A DNA stretch of 64,000 nucleotides from Winogradskyella marina (GCF_015645385.1 NZ_JADOET010000004.1:62001-126000), one strand, 5' to 3'. Numbered from the stretch's first letter, positions 38,580-48,291 are shown. Translations and numbers: made by a program. Notes: generated from the letters alone by a model not told the origin.

Positions 38580-39650
38580 ATGGAATCTATTTCAACAAAA
38601 AATGCCGTAGTACATTTTAACTCTGAGGTTTATACAGAATTAAACAACTATATAAAAACAAAAAAACCGTCTAAAATATTTGTCCTTGTAGATACAAATA
38701 CGCACGATTATTGCCTACCTAAGTTTCTAGAACGATTAGAATCTGACGAAATAGCCGTTGAAGTCATGGAAATGCCAAATGGAGAAGAACATAAATCCAT
38801 TGATATTTGCACTGGTGTTTGGGAAGCTTTATCCGAATATAACGCAGATCGCAAAAGTTTATTGATTAATCTAGGTGGTGGTGTTGTTACAGATTTAGGT
38901 GGTTTTGTAGCAAGTACATACATGCGTGGAATTCCTTACATTAATATACCAACCTCCTTATTAGCTATGGTTGACGCATCTGTTGGTGGAAAAACAGGTG
39001 TTGACTTAGGTGCTTTAAAAAATCAAGTCGGTGTGATTAATGAAGGTCAATTGGTAGGTGTTGATACATCATTTTTAGACACGCTTCCGCAAAACGAAAT
39101 GGTTTCCGGTTTTGCCGAAATGCTAAAACATGGGTTAATTTACGACGAAGCCTATTGGAATACGTTAACACATCTCGAAAAATTAGACATTTCAGACTTA
39201 GACCGTTTAATTTATGAGTCTATTGTCATAAAAAACCAAGTCGTAACATCGGACCCTAAAGAACAAGGCTTAAGAAAAATATTAAATTTTGGACATACGA
39301 TTGGCCATGCTATCGAAAGCTACTTCCTGGAAAATGCAGACAAAACTCCATTATTACATGGTGAAGCCATTGCTATAGGTATGATTTTAGAAACCTATTT
39401 ATCGACCAAGGTTTGTGGACTAAGCAATGAGCATTTAGCTGAAATTACTAATGGAATTTTAAAAACATTCTCTAAAGTCGAAATAAATAAAGCAGATCAA
39501 AACCATATCATAGAATTATTAAAATATGATAAGAAAAACAGCCATGGTGTTGTAAAATTTGTGCTTTTAGAAGCTATAGGGAAACCAAAATTAGACTGTG
39601 TCATCAGTAATGACCTAATTTTAGAAGCATTTGATTATTATGCGAATTAG
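38580..39650 (+). CDS. aroB: 3-dehydroquinate synthase
   Basis: This 356-residue protein is full length for AroB. It has the NAD-binding LINLGGGVVTDLGGFVASTYMRG, the PTSLLAMVDASVGGKTGVD motif, FAEMLKHGLIYD and the metal-binding LNFGHTIGHAIES and LLHGEAIAIGM. It converts DAHP to 3-dehydroquinate in the shikimate pathway. Its stop codon overlaps by 4 nt the stop of the convergent DinB-like gene. Confidence 0.95.
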   Translation: MESISTKNAVVHFNSEVYTELNNYIKTKKPSKIFVLVDTNTHDYCLPKFLERLESDEIAVEVMEMPNGEEHKSIDICTGVWEALSEYNADRKSLLINLGGGVVTDLGGFVASTYMRGIPYINIPTSLLAMVDASVGGKTGVDLGALKNQVGVINEGQLVGVDTSFLDTLPQNEMVSGFAEMLKHGLIYDEAYWNTLTHLEKLDISDLDRLIYESIVIKNQVVTSDPKEQGLRKILNFGHTIGHAIESYFLENADKTPLLHGEAIAIGMILETYLSTKVCGLSNEHLAEITNGILKTFSKVEINKADQNHIIELLKYDKKNSHGVVKFVLLEAIGKPKLDCVISNDLILEAFDYYAN

Positions 39651-40165
39651 AGGTAACGTTCTTTTATAGTTTTGATATGATGATTTTCATGGCCTAAAAG
39701 GATATAACCTATTGCTCTAACAGAAATTGGTGAACCCGAAGCATTACCTATAAGTTTTAATGTACCAGCATCAAACGTACTAAACAAAGTAAGCGTCGCC
39801 TGCCTTACAGCCTTATATTCTTCTAACAAACTATCAAAAGAACGGTTCTTAGCTCCAGCATGTACTACATAATCATCATGCTCAAAACCTGGGAGGATTG
39901 TTTTATCACGTCTAGCAACCCTTAATGCTCTATATGTAAAAATACGTTCCGTATCTATAACATGAAGCAGAACATCTTTTATGGTCCACTTGCCTTCAGC
40001 ATAAGCATAACTATGTTTTTCTTTAGGAATACTTAAGAAAAAAGAAACAACAGAATTTTGATTTTGCTTTAATCCTTCACAAATACCTATATCCTCATTG
40101 ATAGCATCAATATAGGGTTGGTAGTAAGTATTGTATTCTGACGTACTTATAGAATTCAAGCTCAT
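39647..40165 (-). CDS. DinB-family protein
   Basis: This 172-residue protein matches the DinB/DfsB four-helix fold: YAEGKWTIKDVLLHVIDTERIF with the first metal-binding His, and GYILLGHENHHIKTIKERYL with the other two His residues near the C-terminus. Such proteins are putative thiol-dependent transferases, with unknown substrates in most bacteria. It is the last gene of the minus-strand group with the Lrp regulator, 68 nt apart. Confidence 0.85.
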   Translation of the reverse strand: MSLNSISTSEYNTYYQPYIDAINEDIGICEGLKQNQNSVVSFFLSIPKEKHSYAYAEGKWTIKDVLLHVIDTERIFTYRALRVARRDKTILPGFEHDDYVVHAGAKNRSFDSLLEEYKAVRQATLTLFSTFDAGTLKLIGNASGSPISVRAIGYILLGHENHHIKTIKERYL

Positions 40166-40233
40166 ATTCGTTTAAATAAAGAATGCCCTGAGTTACAAAA
40201 ACAAAGGGCATTTGTTAAAATATAATTTAATGA

Positions 40234-40713
40234 TTATAGTTCATTAAAAATAGTATGCATCAATCGTTTTTTATCATTAAGACTTTCTTCTAAAGAAATC
40301 ATAGTCTCAGTTCTATAAACGCCATCAATGTCATCGATCATAAAAATAATCTCTTTAGCGTGCATGGTTTCTTTAGCTCTAATTTTACAGAAAATATTAA
40401 ATTTCCCTGTTGTAATATGCGCTACAGTAACATAAGGTATTTCTGATATTCGCTCTAAAACAAATTTAGTTTGCGATGTGTTTTGTAAAAAAACCCCAAC
40501 ATAAGCTATAAATGAATAATCTAGCTTTTGATAATCTAAGGTTAATGATGACCCCATTATAATCCCTGCTTCCTCCATTTTCTTTACACGTACATGAACA
40601 GTACCTGCAGAAATCAATAATTTCTTCGCAATATCTGTAAAAGGAATACGCGTATTATCGATAAGCATATCGAGAATTTGGTGATCAACTTCATCTAATT
40701 TAAACTTTGCCAT
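40234..40713 (-). CDS. Lrp/AsnC-family transcriptional regulator
   Basis: This 159-residue protein has an N-terminal winged helix-turn-helix (LDEVDHQILDMLIDNTRIPFTDIAKKL, SAGTVHVRVKKMEEAGII) and a C-terminal RAM ligand domain (YVTVAHITTGKFNIFCKIRA). It should be a DNA-binding regulator of amino-acid metabolism. Adjacent genes for peptidase, proline dehydrogenase and alanine dehydrogenase in this window are candidate targets, but that is only positional. A direct repeat of ATTATACA lies just before its start codon. Confidence 0.9.
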   Translation of the reverse strand: MAKFKLDEVDHQILDMLIDNTRIPFTDIAKKLLISAGTVHVRVKKMEEAGIIMGSSLTLDYQKLDYSFIAYVGVFLQNTSQTKFVLERISEIPYVTVAHITTGKFNIFCKIRAKETMHAKEIIFMIDDIDGVYRTETMISLEESLNDKKRLMHTIFNEL

Positions 40714-40754
40714 AATTGTATAATTGTATAATCTTTAAAGTAAATGCAAAAATA
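40714..40754 (-). promoter_or_regulatory. Promoter region and tandem repeat before the Lrp gene
   Basis: On the minus strand, TATTTTTG (40747-40754) matches the TAnnTTTG element, and a direct repeat ATTATACA-ATTATACA follows within 25 nt of the start codon at 40713. The repeat is a candidate autoregulatory site. Confidence 0.4.
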
Positions 40755-40795
40755 AAACATTTACATTAACAATTATGCATTATAACTGAATATTT

Positions 40796-41938
40796 TTACG
40801 ATTTTAATGAGATTCTTTCATTATTCACTATTACGAAATCGATTTCGAAACCTATTTTTAAGTCAAAACCCTCTGTAGTTTTCACTACGTACCCGTTGGC
40901 TTCTATTTCTTTATGTCCATACTTATTATTTAGTTTTGAAATTTCTTCAATAACTGGAACAAACTCTAATTTACCATCAATTAATGTCTCTTTATATTGA
41001 ATAGCAATATCAACTAAATCAACTACACCATTATATTTTGCATTTCTAATAATTATATCATAGAAACATTTAGCATTCTCTGGAATATCAAAATACGCTT
41101 CGTACTTACCAATATCAACCTTATTTATAATAACATCTATCCCTTTTAAAATAGCAATAAACATTAATCTTCTCACCTCTTCTCTATTGTAGTCATTTTT
41201 AAAATGTCCTGCTTCATATAATAACGTAGGCACACCAAAACTTTGAAAAGTATCTCCAACACAATTCAGATTAAAACCATCATCATAACGCCCTATTCCA
41301 TTTGGAATCTCTGCTTGCAGCAAATCATTGATTTCGGCAATTATAGTCATTGCAGCTTTTCTATTCGTTGTTAACTGACGACCTTGATCTTGTGCAGGCG
41401 ACAAAAATGATAGTGTCGCAACATTTTCTGTCTCTCCAGCACTAAAAATGGTTCGTTGACCATGAAGATTAAAACAATAATCGGGTTTAAAATCGATATA
41501 AAGTTGACGTAGTATTTTACTTTCTGGCTGAGATACATTTTGCGCATCTCTATTTAAATCAATTTCATTTGCATTTATACGCGTAAAACATTTAGCACCA
41601 TCAGGATTTAAAATAGGAATAACTACTAAAGTACATTGTTCTAAAATTAGTTTTGAAATTTCATGTTCAGTTTCAAATAGATTAAAACAATCAAAAAGTG
41701 CTTTTGTCGATGTAGATTCATTGCCGTGCATTTGCGACCACAACAAAATTTTAATTGGTCCATTACCAATTTTCAAACTATATATTGGTCGTTTCTCAAC
41801 CGAATAGCCAAGTGAAGAAATTTGAGGTTTTAACAAATTTCCAAAACATTTTTCTATATCAGAATTGGTAATATAACGACCAAAAAGTTCTGGTGTTTTA
41901 ACTTCTACAAAGAGGCGATTTAAAAGCTCTAGATTCAT
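40796..41938 (-). CDS. M14-family zinc carboxypeptidase
   Basis: This 380-residue protein has the zinc-ligand pair HGNEST in LWSQMHGNESTSTKALFDCF, a third His in CFNLHGQRTIFSAGE and the RDAQN region after NANEIDLN, as in M14 carboxypeptidases. The catalytic Glu is likely in LLYEAGHFKND. There is no signal peptide, so a cytoplasmic enzyme acting on peptides or N-acyl amino acids is expected. It is divergent from the XRE regulator at 42242, separated by palindromes. Confidence 0.85.
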   Translation of the reverse strand: MNLELLNRLFVEVKTPELFGRYITNSDIEKCFGNLLKPQISSLGYSVEKRPIYSLKIGNGPIKILLWSQMHGNESTSTKALFDCFNLFETEHEISKLILEQCTLVVIPILNPDGAKCFTRINANEIDLNRDAQNVSQPESKILRQLYIDFKPDYCFNLHGQRTIFSAGETENVATLSFLSPAQDQGRQLTTNRKAAMTIIAEINDLLQAEIPNGIGRYDDGFNLNCVGDTFQSFGVPTLLYEAGHFKNDYNREEVRRLMFIAILKGIDVIINKVDIGKYEAYFDIPENAKCFYDIIIRNAKYNGVVDLVDIAIQYKETLIDGKLEFVPVIEEISKLNNKYGHKEIEANGYVVKTTEGFDLKIGFEIDFVIVNNERISLKS

Positions 41939-42241
41939 AAGACTAAATTAGTGGTTACAAATGTAATCATTTGATTAATTACAATTGTAAACAACCAAAA
42001 GTCAACAAAACGTTACAACGGTAAACAACCTTGACTTCTGAAATGCTATCACAACTAAAGTTAATTGAAAAATATTCAACAGGAATTAATTCCACACCGT
42101 AAAACACTCTTTATCAGTACTCAATATCAAATCACCAAACCTAAACTTTAATAGTGTTTCAAATATTTAATTACATTTAAGGGTTATACAAATACTATTG
42201 TTTACATTTGTATCGTTACATCCACAAAACTCAAGTTTACA
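41939..42241. promoter_or_regulatory. Divergent regulatory region with TTACA(N)TGTAA-type palindromes
   Basis: Between the M14 peptidase and the XRE gene are TTACAAATGTAA (41955-41966), perfect palindrome TTACAATTGTAA (41979-41990), TTACAACGGTAA (42013-42024) and TTACATTTGTAT (42202-42213). The first and last overlap TACATTTG promoter-like elements for the peptidase (minus strand, 41958-41965) and the XRE gene (plus strand, 42203-42210). The arrangement suggests an autoregulated operator of the XRE protein. Confidence 0.45.
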
Positions 42242-42622
42242 ATGATAAACTCTGTCGATTTTACAAAACGACTACAAAAAGTCATCGATTTTTACAGTGA
42301 ATCTGCTTCAAGTTTCGCTGAAAAAATCGGGGTTCAGCGCTCAAGTATTTCACACATTTTAAGTGGCAGAAACAAGCCCAGTTTAGACTTTGTAATGAAG
42401 GTACTAAACACCTATCCGGAAGTAGAATTGTATTGGCTTATGAATGGGAAAGGAAACTTCCCTAGTCAACCTAAAATTTCAGAATCTCCAAACTCAAACA
42501 AATCAGAAATACAAAAAAAGCCTGATCTTCCTAGTCCGAATTCTATGCCTGAATCTAGTTCTGAAATTGATAAAATTGTAATCTTTTATAAAAATGGAAC
42601 TTTTAAGAGCTACAAGCCTTAG
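42242..42622 (+). CDS. XRE-family helix-turn-helix regulator
   Basis: This 126-residue protein has a helix-turn-helix at about residues 19-65 (ASSFAEKIGVQRSSISHILSGRNKPSLDFVMKVL) followed by YPEVELYWLMNGKG, an arrangement of flavobacterial Cro/CI-like proteins. The C-terminal half is Ser/Pro/Lys-rich and probably disordered, ending in IVIFYKNGTFKSYKP. Likely an autonomous transcription factor; target unknown. It is followed by the lipoprotein gene 40 nt downstream. Confidence 0.9.
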   Translation: MINSVDFTKRLQKVIDFYSESASSFAEKIGVQRSSISHILSGRNKPSLDFVMKVLNTYPEVELYWLMNGKGNFPSQPKISESPNSNKSEIQKKPDLPSPNSMPESSSEIDKIVIFYKNGTFKSYKP

Positions 42623-42662
42623 TATTAATTACACTATTCATTATCTTTACAAAAAGATTTAT

Positions 42663-43049
42663 ATGAAGTTTTTTCTTTCAATGTTAGTGTTGATTTTATT
42701 AACAAGCTGCTACTCAATAGAGCGTAATTGTTCCGATTTTAAAACAGGGACTTTTGAGTTTACATATATCGTTGATGGTATTGAGCAAACTTCACGTTTT
42801 AAGCGCACTGAGAATTTCAACATTGATTATCATGAAGAAGAAGCAGATTCATCATCTATTCGATGGATTAATGATTGTGAATTTATATTAAAGAAATTAC
42901 ACCCAACAAACAACTCCGAAAAAGAGGCTATTCACATGAAAATTCTGTCTACAACAGAAGATTCTTATACTTTTGAATATAAACTCGCTATAAAAAGACC
43001 TAGCAGAGCTTCAAGGGTTGAAAAAGGGGTTGCTGTAAAAGTAGATTGA
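42663..43049 (+). CDS. Small putative lipoprotein
   Basis: This 128-residue protein starts at ATG 42663 with the lipoprotein signal MKFFLSMLVLILLTSC. The frame is open from 42594, but ATG 42663 gives the signal peptide at the start and so is preferred. The mature part has a conserved CSDFKTGTF and FNIDYHEEEADSSSIRWINDCEFIL. As I recall, homologues in flavobacterial genomes are sometimes labelled topoisomerase IV because of their neighbourhood, but nothing here resembles a topoisomerase. Function unknown. Confidence 0.75.
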   Translation: MKFFLSMLVLILLTSCYSIERNCSDFKTGTFEFTYIVDGIEQTSRFKRTENFNIDYHEEEADSSSIRWINDCEFILKKLHPTNNSEKEAIHMKILSTTEDSYTFEYKLAIKRPSRASRVEKGVAVKVD

Positions 43050-43275
43050 TCTCTTACTAGCACCCCAAGTTAAGCTTTAATTTGTCTTAAGATCAAACTA
43101 GGTTTTACTAAAAGTTAAAACAACAAATAAACCTCACAAAGCAATAGAACGTTAATTAAGAGCCGCTTAACTAATATTAGTCAGAACTTTAAGATGCGTA
43201 AATTTGGATTCCTTATATTTCGTAAATATTTAATATAGACACCTTAAGACTCCAAATAAATAACACGCTGATTTA

Positions 43276-44685
43276 ATGCTTTTTAATTCAATAGAATATC
43301 TTATCTTTTTACCAATAGTACTTATCATCTATTGGACTCTTAAAGCAAATTATAAGAATCAAAATATTTTATTACTGATTTCAAGCTATGTGTTTTATGG
43401 CTGGTGGGACTATAGATTTCTATCACTTATAATATTCAGTTCTTTTTTAGATTATTATGTTGGACAAAGAATTGAAGAAGCCAAAGAGCAAAAGCACAAA
43501 AAGCGTTGGTTGTTAGTAAGCCTTTGCTCTAATTTAGGTTTACTAGGCATATTTAAATACTATAATTTTTTTGCCGATACTTTTGCTATTTCTATGTCTT
43601 CTATAGGATGGGAAGTAAACGATCTAACTTTAAATATAATATTACCCGTTGGAATAAGCTTTTATACCTTCCAAACCTTAAGCTATAGTATTGATATTTA
43701 TAGAAATCAAATAAAGGCTAGCAGAGACATTGTTAGTTTTTTCACTTTTGTGAGTCTCTTTCCACAGCTAGTAGCAGGTCCGATAGAACGCGCCTCTAAT
43801 TTGATTCCACAAATTCAAAACAAAAGAAACCTAAACCTTACTTTATTAAAAACAGGTGTTTTTCAGATATTTATCGGATTATTTAGAAAGGTAGCTATCG
43901 CTGACAACTTAGGTGTCTATGTTGATTCAGTATATGCTAATTATGAAATACATAACAGCTCCACCCTTTTAGTTGCAACTATTTTTTATGCTTTTCAGAT
44001 ATATTTTGATTTTTCCGGTTATTCAGATATAGCTATTGGAAGTGCCAAAATGTTTGGATTTAAATTTAATAGGAATTTTAACTTTCCGTATTTCTCTAAA
44101 ACACTTACTGAGTTCTGGAGACGATGGCACATGTCGCTTTCTTTTTGGTTACGAGACTATTTATATATTTCACTAGGAGGAAACAGAAAAGGAGTTATAA
44201 TAACATACAGAAACTTACTTCTAACAATGTTGATTGGCGGATTATGGCATGGCAGCTCTTGGAATTTTGTAATTTGGGGAGGAATTCATGGCCTTTTCCT
44301 AAGTCTTGAAAAATACACGTTTTCCGCGTTAAAAATTAGAACATTTAATACGTTTGGATACTTGTACACATTTATTGTTGTTCTTATTTCATGGGTGTTT
44401 TTTAGAGCTCCTGATTTTCATTCTGCATCAACAATTATAACAGAGCTATTTAGCTTCAATTACGGCTCACTTTTTATTGGTGATATAAATGCTTTTGTAA
44501 ACGGATTGCTATTACTTTTAATTGGTATTTTAATAGATTTAAAAATATTTAGATCTAATGTTACATTAGAAGATTACGGTATTCGATTCAGTACTATAAA
44601 ACTAACATTTATTGTTTCGGTTATTATCATAATGCTCTGCCTATTCTATTCAACAGCAGAAAACTTTATTTATTTTCAATTTTAA
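43276..44685 (+). CDS. MBOAT O-acyltransferase (AlgI-like)
   Basis: This 469-residue polytopic protein has the MBOAT signature LPVGISFYTFQTLSYSIDIYR, AGPIERASNLIPQ, FWRRWHMSLSFWLRDYLYISLGG and the catalytic-His motif GGLWHGSSWNFVIWGGIHG. It differs from the copy at 9044 by the LRDYLYISLGGNRKG loop typical of AlgI-type O-acetyltransferases. It should use an acyl donor at the membrane to modify an extracellular polymer with the SGNH protein encoded 3 nt downstream. Confidence 0.92.
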   Translation: MLFNSIEYLIFLPIVLIIYWTLKANYKNQNILLLISSYVFYGWWDYRFLSLIIFSSFLDYYVGQRIEEAKEQKHKKRWLLVSLCSNLGLLGIFKYYNFFADTFAISMSSIGWEVNDLTLNIILPVGISFYTFQTLSYSIDIYRNQIKASRDIVSFFTFVSLFPQLVAGPIERASNLIPQIQNKRNLNLTLLKTGVFQIFIGLFRKVAIADNLGVYVDSVYANYEIHNSSTLLVATIFYAFQIYFDFSGYSDIAIGSAKMFGFKFNRNFNFPYFSKTLTEFWRRWHMSLSFWLRDYLYISLGGNRKGVIITYRNLLLTMLIGGLWHGSSWNFVIWGGIHGLFLSLEKYTFSALKIRTFNTFGYLYTFIVVLISWVFFRAPDFHSASTIITELFSFNYGSLFIGDINAFVNGLLLLLIGILIDLKIFRSNVTLEDYGIRFSTIKLTFIVSVIIIMLCLFYSTAENFIYFQF

Positions 44686-44688
44686 ACG

Positions 44689-45639
44689 ATGAACTCAGAT
44701 ATAACTAAAAAAATTATTCAAATCATTGTACTTACATTAGTAATAAGTTATGGACTGGATAAGCTAGTCTTTTTCAGTTTAAATAAGGTTAGCGATAAAG
44801 TAATGACAGGTCAAGCTATAGGTAAACTCAACCATTTCTTATCATTAAAAGATTCTACCAATTTATTAGTATTTGGCAACTCACGAGCCAACAGACACAT
44901 AGATGTTGCCATGTTGAGCAAAAATGGCTTTAACATGGGTATTGACGGCATTGGTGTTGCTTATAATAGCACACTGATTAACACCCTAAACAAAGACCTG
45001 AAACAAATAGTGTTAGTCCACATTGATACAAAGAATTTTTTTGATAATGATTATACCGGATCTGATGTTAATGCTTTAAAAACAAAGTTTCACCGAAACC
45101 CAATTATTACAAAAGTGTTAGATAGTACGAGTCAGCTGTCTACTTTACAAAAATTCTACTACAGCATGAATTACAATGGAACATCTATAGGTATACTCAA
45201 AAACTATTTTAGACCAAATTATAACTTCAAAAGTTATAATGGCTATGACGGTTTAGTGGTCACTTCTTCTCAAGAAAAAATAAGAGACATAGTTTTAGCT
45301 AAATCAATTTCAAACAAAGAATGCACTGACAATCATCAAATCAACACAACCGCTTTAAACTATTTAAAATCTATTAAATCATTTTCTGAAAAAGCACCAA
45401 ATAAGACTTTTATATTTATTACCTCGCCAATTTATCATGACACCTGTGAAATTGATAACAAAATGCTTAACGAAATAATGCAAGAATTGAATTTGACTTA
45501 TACAGATTTCACAAATCTTTACAAGGACAATAAGGATAATTCTTACTGGAAAGACGCAACTCACATGTCTAACAAAGGTGCTGAAGCCTTTTCTAACCAT
45601 TTATTGCAAAAATATAAGTCATTTCAGTTAAAACAATGA
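44689..45639 (+). CDS. SGNH-type membrane-anchored protein, partner of the MBOAT
   Basis: This 316-residue protein has one N-terminal anchor (about residues 8-27) and an extracytoplasmic SGNH-like domain with nucleophile segment LLVFGNSRANRHID and Asp-x-x-His in WKDATHMSNKGAEAFS. With the MBOAT it forms a two-gene O-acylation unit. Its last 12 nt overlap the end of parC on the opposite strand. The acceptor polymer is unknown. Confidence 0.75.
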   Translation: MNSDITKKIIQIIVLTLVISYGLDKLVFFSLNKVSDKVMTGQAIGKLNHFLSLKDSTNLLVFGNSRANRHIDVAMLSKNGFNMGIDGIGVAYNSTLINTLNKDLKQIVLVHIDTKNFFDNDYTGSDVNALKTKFHRNPIITKVLDSTSQLSTLQKFYYSMNYNGTSIGILKNYFRPNYNFKSYNGYDGLVVTSSQEKIRDIVLAKSISNKECTDNHQINTTALNYLKSIKSFSEKAPNKTFIFITSPIYHDTCEIDNKMLNEIMQELNLTYTDFTNLYKDNKDNSYWKDATHMSNKGAEAFSNHLLQKYKSFQLKQ

Positions 45640-48285
45640 GCCTTGCCCTTTATCACCCAAGTCGACATCATCTCTCTCTGACGAATTCTTAGACTGCGGT
45701 TTTTCGCTAGACTCAGACCTTGTAGACTTAAGTGTTTCTTCATCAACAACCTCTATATCGTCTGCAGGAACTTCTTCAGGTGCTTCATAAGGCAACGGAT
45801 CTAGTAGACTTACTTGATTGATTTTATCCTTCGTTAACTGATTCCCTAAAGCTGTAATCCCTTTAACTGAAATAAATTCTTCAAGATTCACCTCCATATT
45901 AGGCTTACGATCCTTACCGCGTTCTTTAGTAAACTCTACATCTACCATTGGCTTCCAATCGGTTGAAACAATCTCTAATTGAGAATCTGGATGATCTGAA
46001 ATAAAATCTTCCTCTTTACCCTCTTGTTCTATTAAAAAACGTTTTACATAATAGCGTTCTTTTTCACCATCGTAATAAATGGCAGATATTGGTTTCTTAG
46101 GAATCCATTTCTCTAACACAATCATATCGCTATCAAAATGCGTTGTCAATTCTGGAATGATTGTTTTCACAATTCCCGATTGGTTAATAACAAGCAACCT
46201 ATCCTCGCCTCTAAATTCTCCTATTAACTCACCTCTATCATCAACGTTTAAACGCCGAACGGTATCATCAAACCAAATTTTACGTGGTTTTAATGTGGAT
46301 ACCCCTTTTTCTTTTAACTCCACACGCTTAATCGCGTATTTTGTTACACGATTTCCTTTTGATGATCTTCCTTTTATAAGAATTTCAGCAAAATCTAAAT
46401 CCCACTTCAACTTCTTTATACTACCAACTTGACGCAACATAATTGTTACGACCTCAGCTTCTCCATTAGGATTTGCAGAAAAATACCAAAGTGCAGAACC
46501 CTTACTTCCGTTCGTTAAATCATATTCACGATCTCGCGTCATACTCGTTACAGCAAATCGTTTTACATACGAAGGACCACCTTTTCCGTCTCGATAAATC
46601 ATATTATAAATCGTACGCTTATCTTTTTTCTTAAAAACAGCGACATGAATAATATTCTTCCCTATAAAGGTTTTAGAATCTACCTTAGTCACCATCATAG
46701 TACCTTGGTTGGTGAAAACAATTATATCGTCAATATCACTACAATCACAAACATACTCATCGCGTTTTAACGATGTTCCAATGAAACCTTCTGCTCTATT
46801 CACGTAGAGTTTAGTATTTCTTATTACGACTTTCGTTGCATCTACATCATCAAATATTCTGATTTCTGTTTTTCGCTCTTTTCCTTCTCCGTATTCAGCT
46901 TTTAATCTTTCGAAATACGCTATAGCATAATCAATTAGGTTCGCTAAGTGATGTTTTACTTCAGCTATTTGGTCTTCTAAAGCATCTATCTTTTGTTGCG
47001 CTTTATCAATATCAAATTTAGAAATACGCTTAATTCTAATTTCCGTTAAACGCGTTATATCTTCAACTGTAATGGCACGTTTCAAATGTTTGATGTGCGG
47101 TTGCAACCCTTTATCGATTGCATTAATAACGCCATCCCAAGTTTCCTCTTCTTCAATGTCGCGATAGATTCTATTTTCAATAAAAATACGTTCAAGTGAT
47201 GCAAAATGCCATTGTTCTTGAAATTCCCCTAACTTTATTTCTAACTCACTTTTTAAAAGCTGTACAGTATTATCGGTAGAACGACGCAACATTTCCGTAA
47301 CACCAACGAAGTAAGGCTTGTTATCCTCAATAACACAACCTAAAGGCGAAATTGAAGTTTCACAATTCGTAAAGGCATATAAGGCATCAATTGTTTTATC
47401 TGGTGATAATCCTGAAGGCAAATGAATTAAAATTTCAACCTCAGCTGCAGTATTATCTTCAATCTTCTTTATTTTAATTTTCCCTTTGTCATTCGCTTTA
47501 AGAATAGAGTCAATTAACGATGATGTTGTTGTTCCATAAGGCACTTCAGTTATCATTAAAGTATTCTTGTCGCGTTGCGAAATCAAAGCACGTACTCTCA
47601 CCTTTCCACCTCGCATACCGTCATTATAATTGGTAAAATCTGCAATACCAGCTGTTGGAAAGTCGGGTAAAATTGTAAATCGTTTTCCTTTTAGATGTTT
47701 TACCGAAGCATCAATCAGTTCAATAAAATTGTGAGGTAATATTTTTGTAGACAAACCAACTGCAATTCCTTCACCTCCTTGCGCCAATAACAACGGAAAC
47801 ATCACTGGAAGATTTATAGGCTCTTTACGTCTGCCATCATATGAGGCTTGCCATTCTGTAATTTTCGGATTATAAACTACGTCTAAAGCAAACTTAGAAA
47901 GTCGTGCTTCAATATAACGTGATGCTGCTGCACGATCTCCTGTTAAAATATTACCCCAGTTTCCTTGCGTATCAATCAGTAAATCTTTTTGACCAATTTG
48001 CACCATAGCATCTGCTATACTCGCATCTCCATGAGGATGGTATTGCATGGTATGACCAACGATATTCGCTACTTTATTGTAACGACCATCGTCTAAATCT
48101 TTCATAGAATGCATAATACGACGCTGCACTGGCTTAAACCCATCTTCAATCGCAGGTACAGCACGTTCTAGAATTACGTAGGATGCATAATCTAAGAACC
48201 ATTCTTTATACATTCCGGTAACCTTAGTAATCGTTTCCTGGTTACCGTCGTCTTCATTTAACAACTCGTCATGTTCTTCTATCAT
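45628..48285 (-). CDS. parC: DNA topoisomerase IV subunit A
   Basis: This 885-residue protein is the cleavage/rejoining subunit: PAIEDGFKPVQRRIMHSM near residue 45, the catalytic Tyr in RAAASRYIEARLSK (about residue 115) and GEGIAVGLSTKILPHNF. The C-terminal beta-propeller region is present but diverged and ends in an acidic, Ser/Glu-rich tail. It relaxes and decatenates DNA with ParE, encoded 1.4 kb upstream on the same strand with two unknown genes between. Pairing with ParE argues against GyrA. Confidence 0.92.
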   Translation of the reverse strand: MIEEHDELLNEDDGNQETITKVTGMYKEWFLDYASYVILERAVPAIEDGFKPVQRRIMHSMKDLDDGRYNKVANIVGHTMQYHPHGDASIADAMVQIGQKDLLIDTQGNWGNILTGDRAAASRYIEARLSKFALDVVYNPKITEWQASYDGRRKEPINLPVMFPLLLAQGGEGIAVGLSTKILPHNFIELIDASVKHLKGKRFTILPDFPTAGIADFTNYNDGMRGGKVRVRALISQRDKNTLMITEVPYGTTTSSLIDSILKANDKGKIKIKKIEDNTAAEVEILIHLPSGLSPDKTIDALYAFTNCETSISPLGCVIEDNKPYFVGVTEMLRRSTDNTVQLLKSELEIKLGEFQEQWHFASLERIFIENRIYRDIEEEETWDGVINAIDKGLQPHIKHLKRAITVEDITRLTEIRIKRISKFDIDKAQQKIDALEDQIAEVKHHLANLIDYAIAYFERLKAEYGEGKERKTEIRIFDDVDATKVVIRNTKLYVNRAEGFIGTSLKRDEYVCDCSDIDDIIVFTNQGTMMVTKVDSKTFIGKNIIHVAVFKKKDKRTIYNMIYRDGKGGPSYVKRFAVTSMTRDREYDLTNGSKGSALWYFSANPNGEAEVVTIMLRQVGSIKKLKWDLDFAEILIKGRSSKGNRVTKYAIKRVELKEKGVSTLKPRKIWFDDTVRRLNVDDRGELIGEFRGEDRLLVINQSGIVKTIIPELTTHFDSDMIVLEKWIPKKPISAIYYDGEKERYYVKRFLIEQEGKEEDFISDHPDSQLEIVSTDWKPMVDVEFTKERGKDRKPNMEVNLEEFISVKGITALGNQLTKDKINQVSLLDPLPYEAPEEVPADDIEVVDEETLKSTRSESSEKPQSKNSSERDDVDLGDKGQGSLF

Positions 48286-48291
48286 CTATCT

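Noticed and set aside
42594..42662. Upstream extension of the lipoprotein gene
   Set aside because: It would place 23 residues before the lipoprotein signal and overlap the XRE gene; the ATG at 42663 gives a proper signal peptide.
46079..46432. A 117-codon plus-strand frame antisense to parC
   Set aside because: It is antisense to conserved parC sequence and has no recognisable features.
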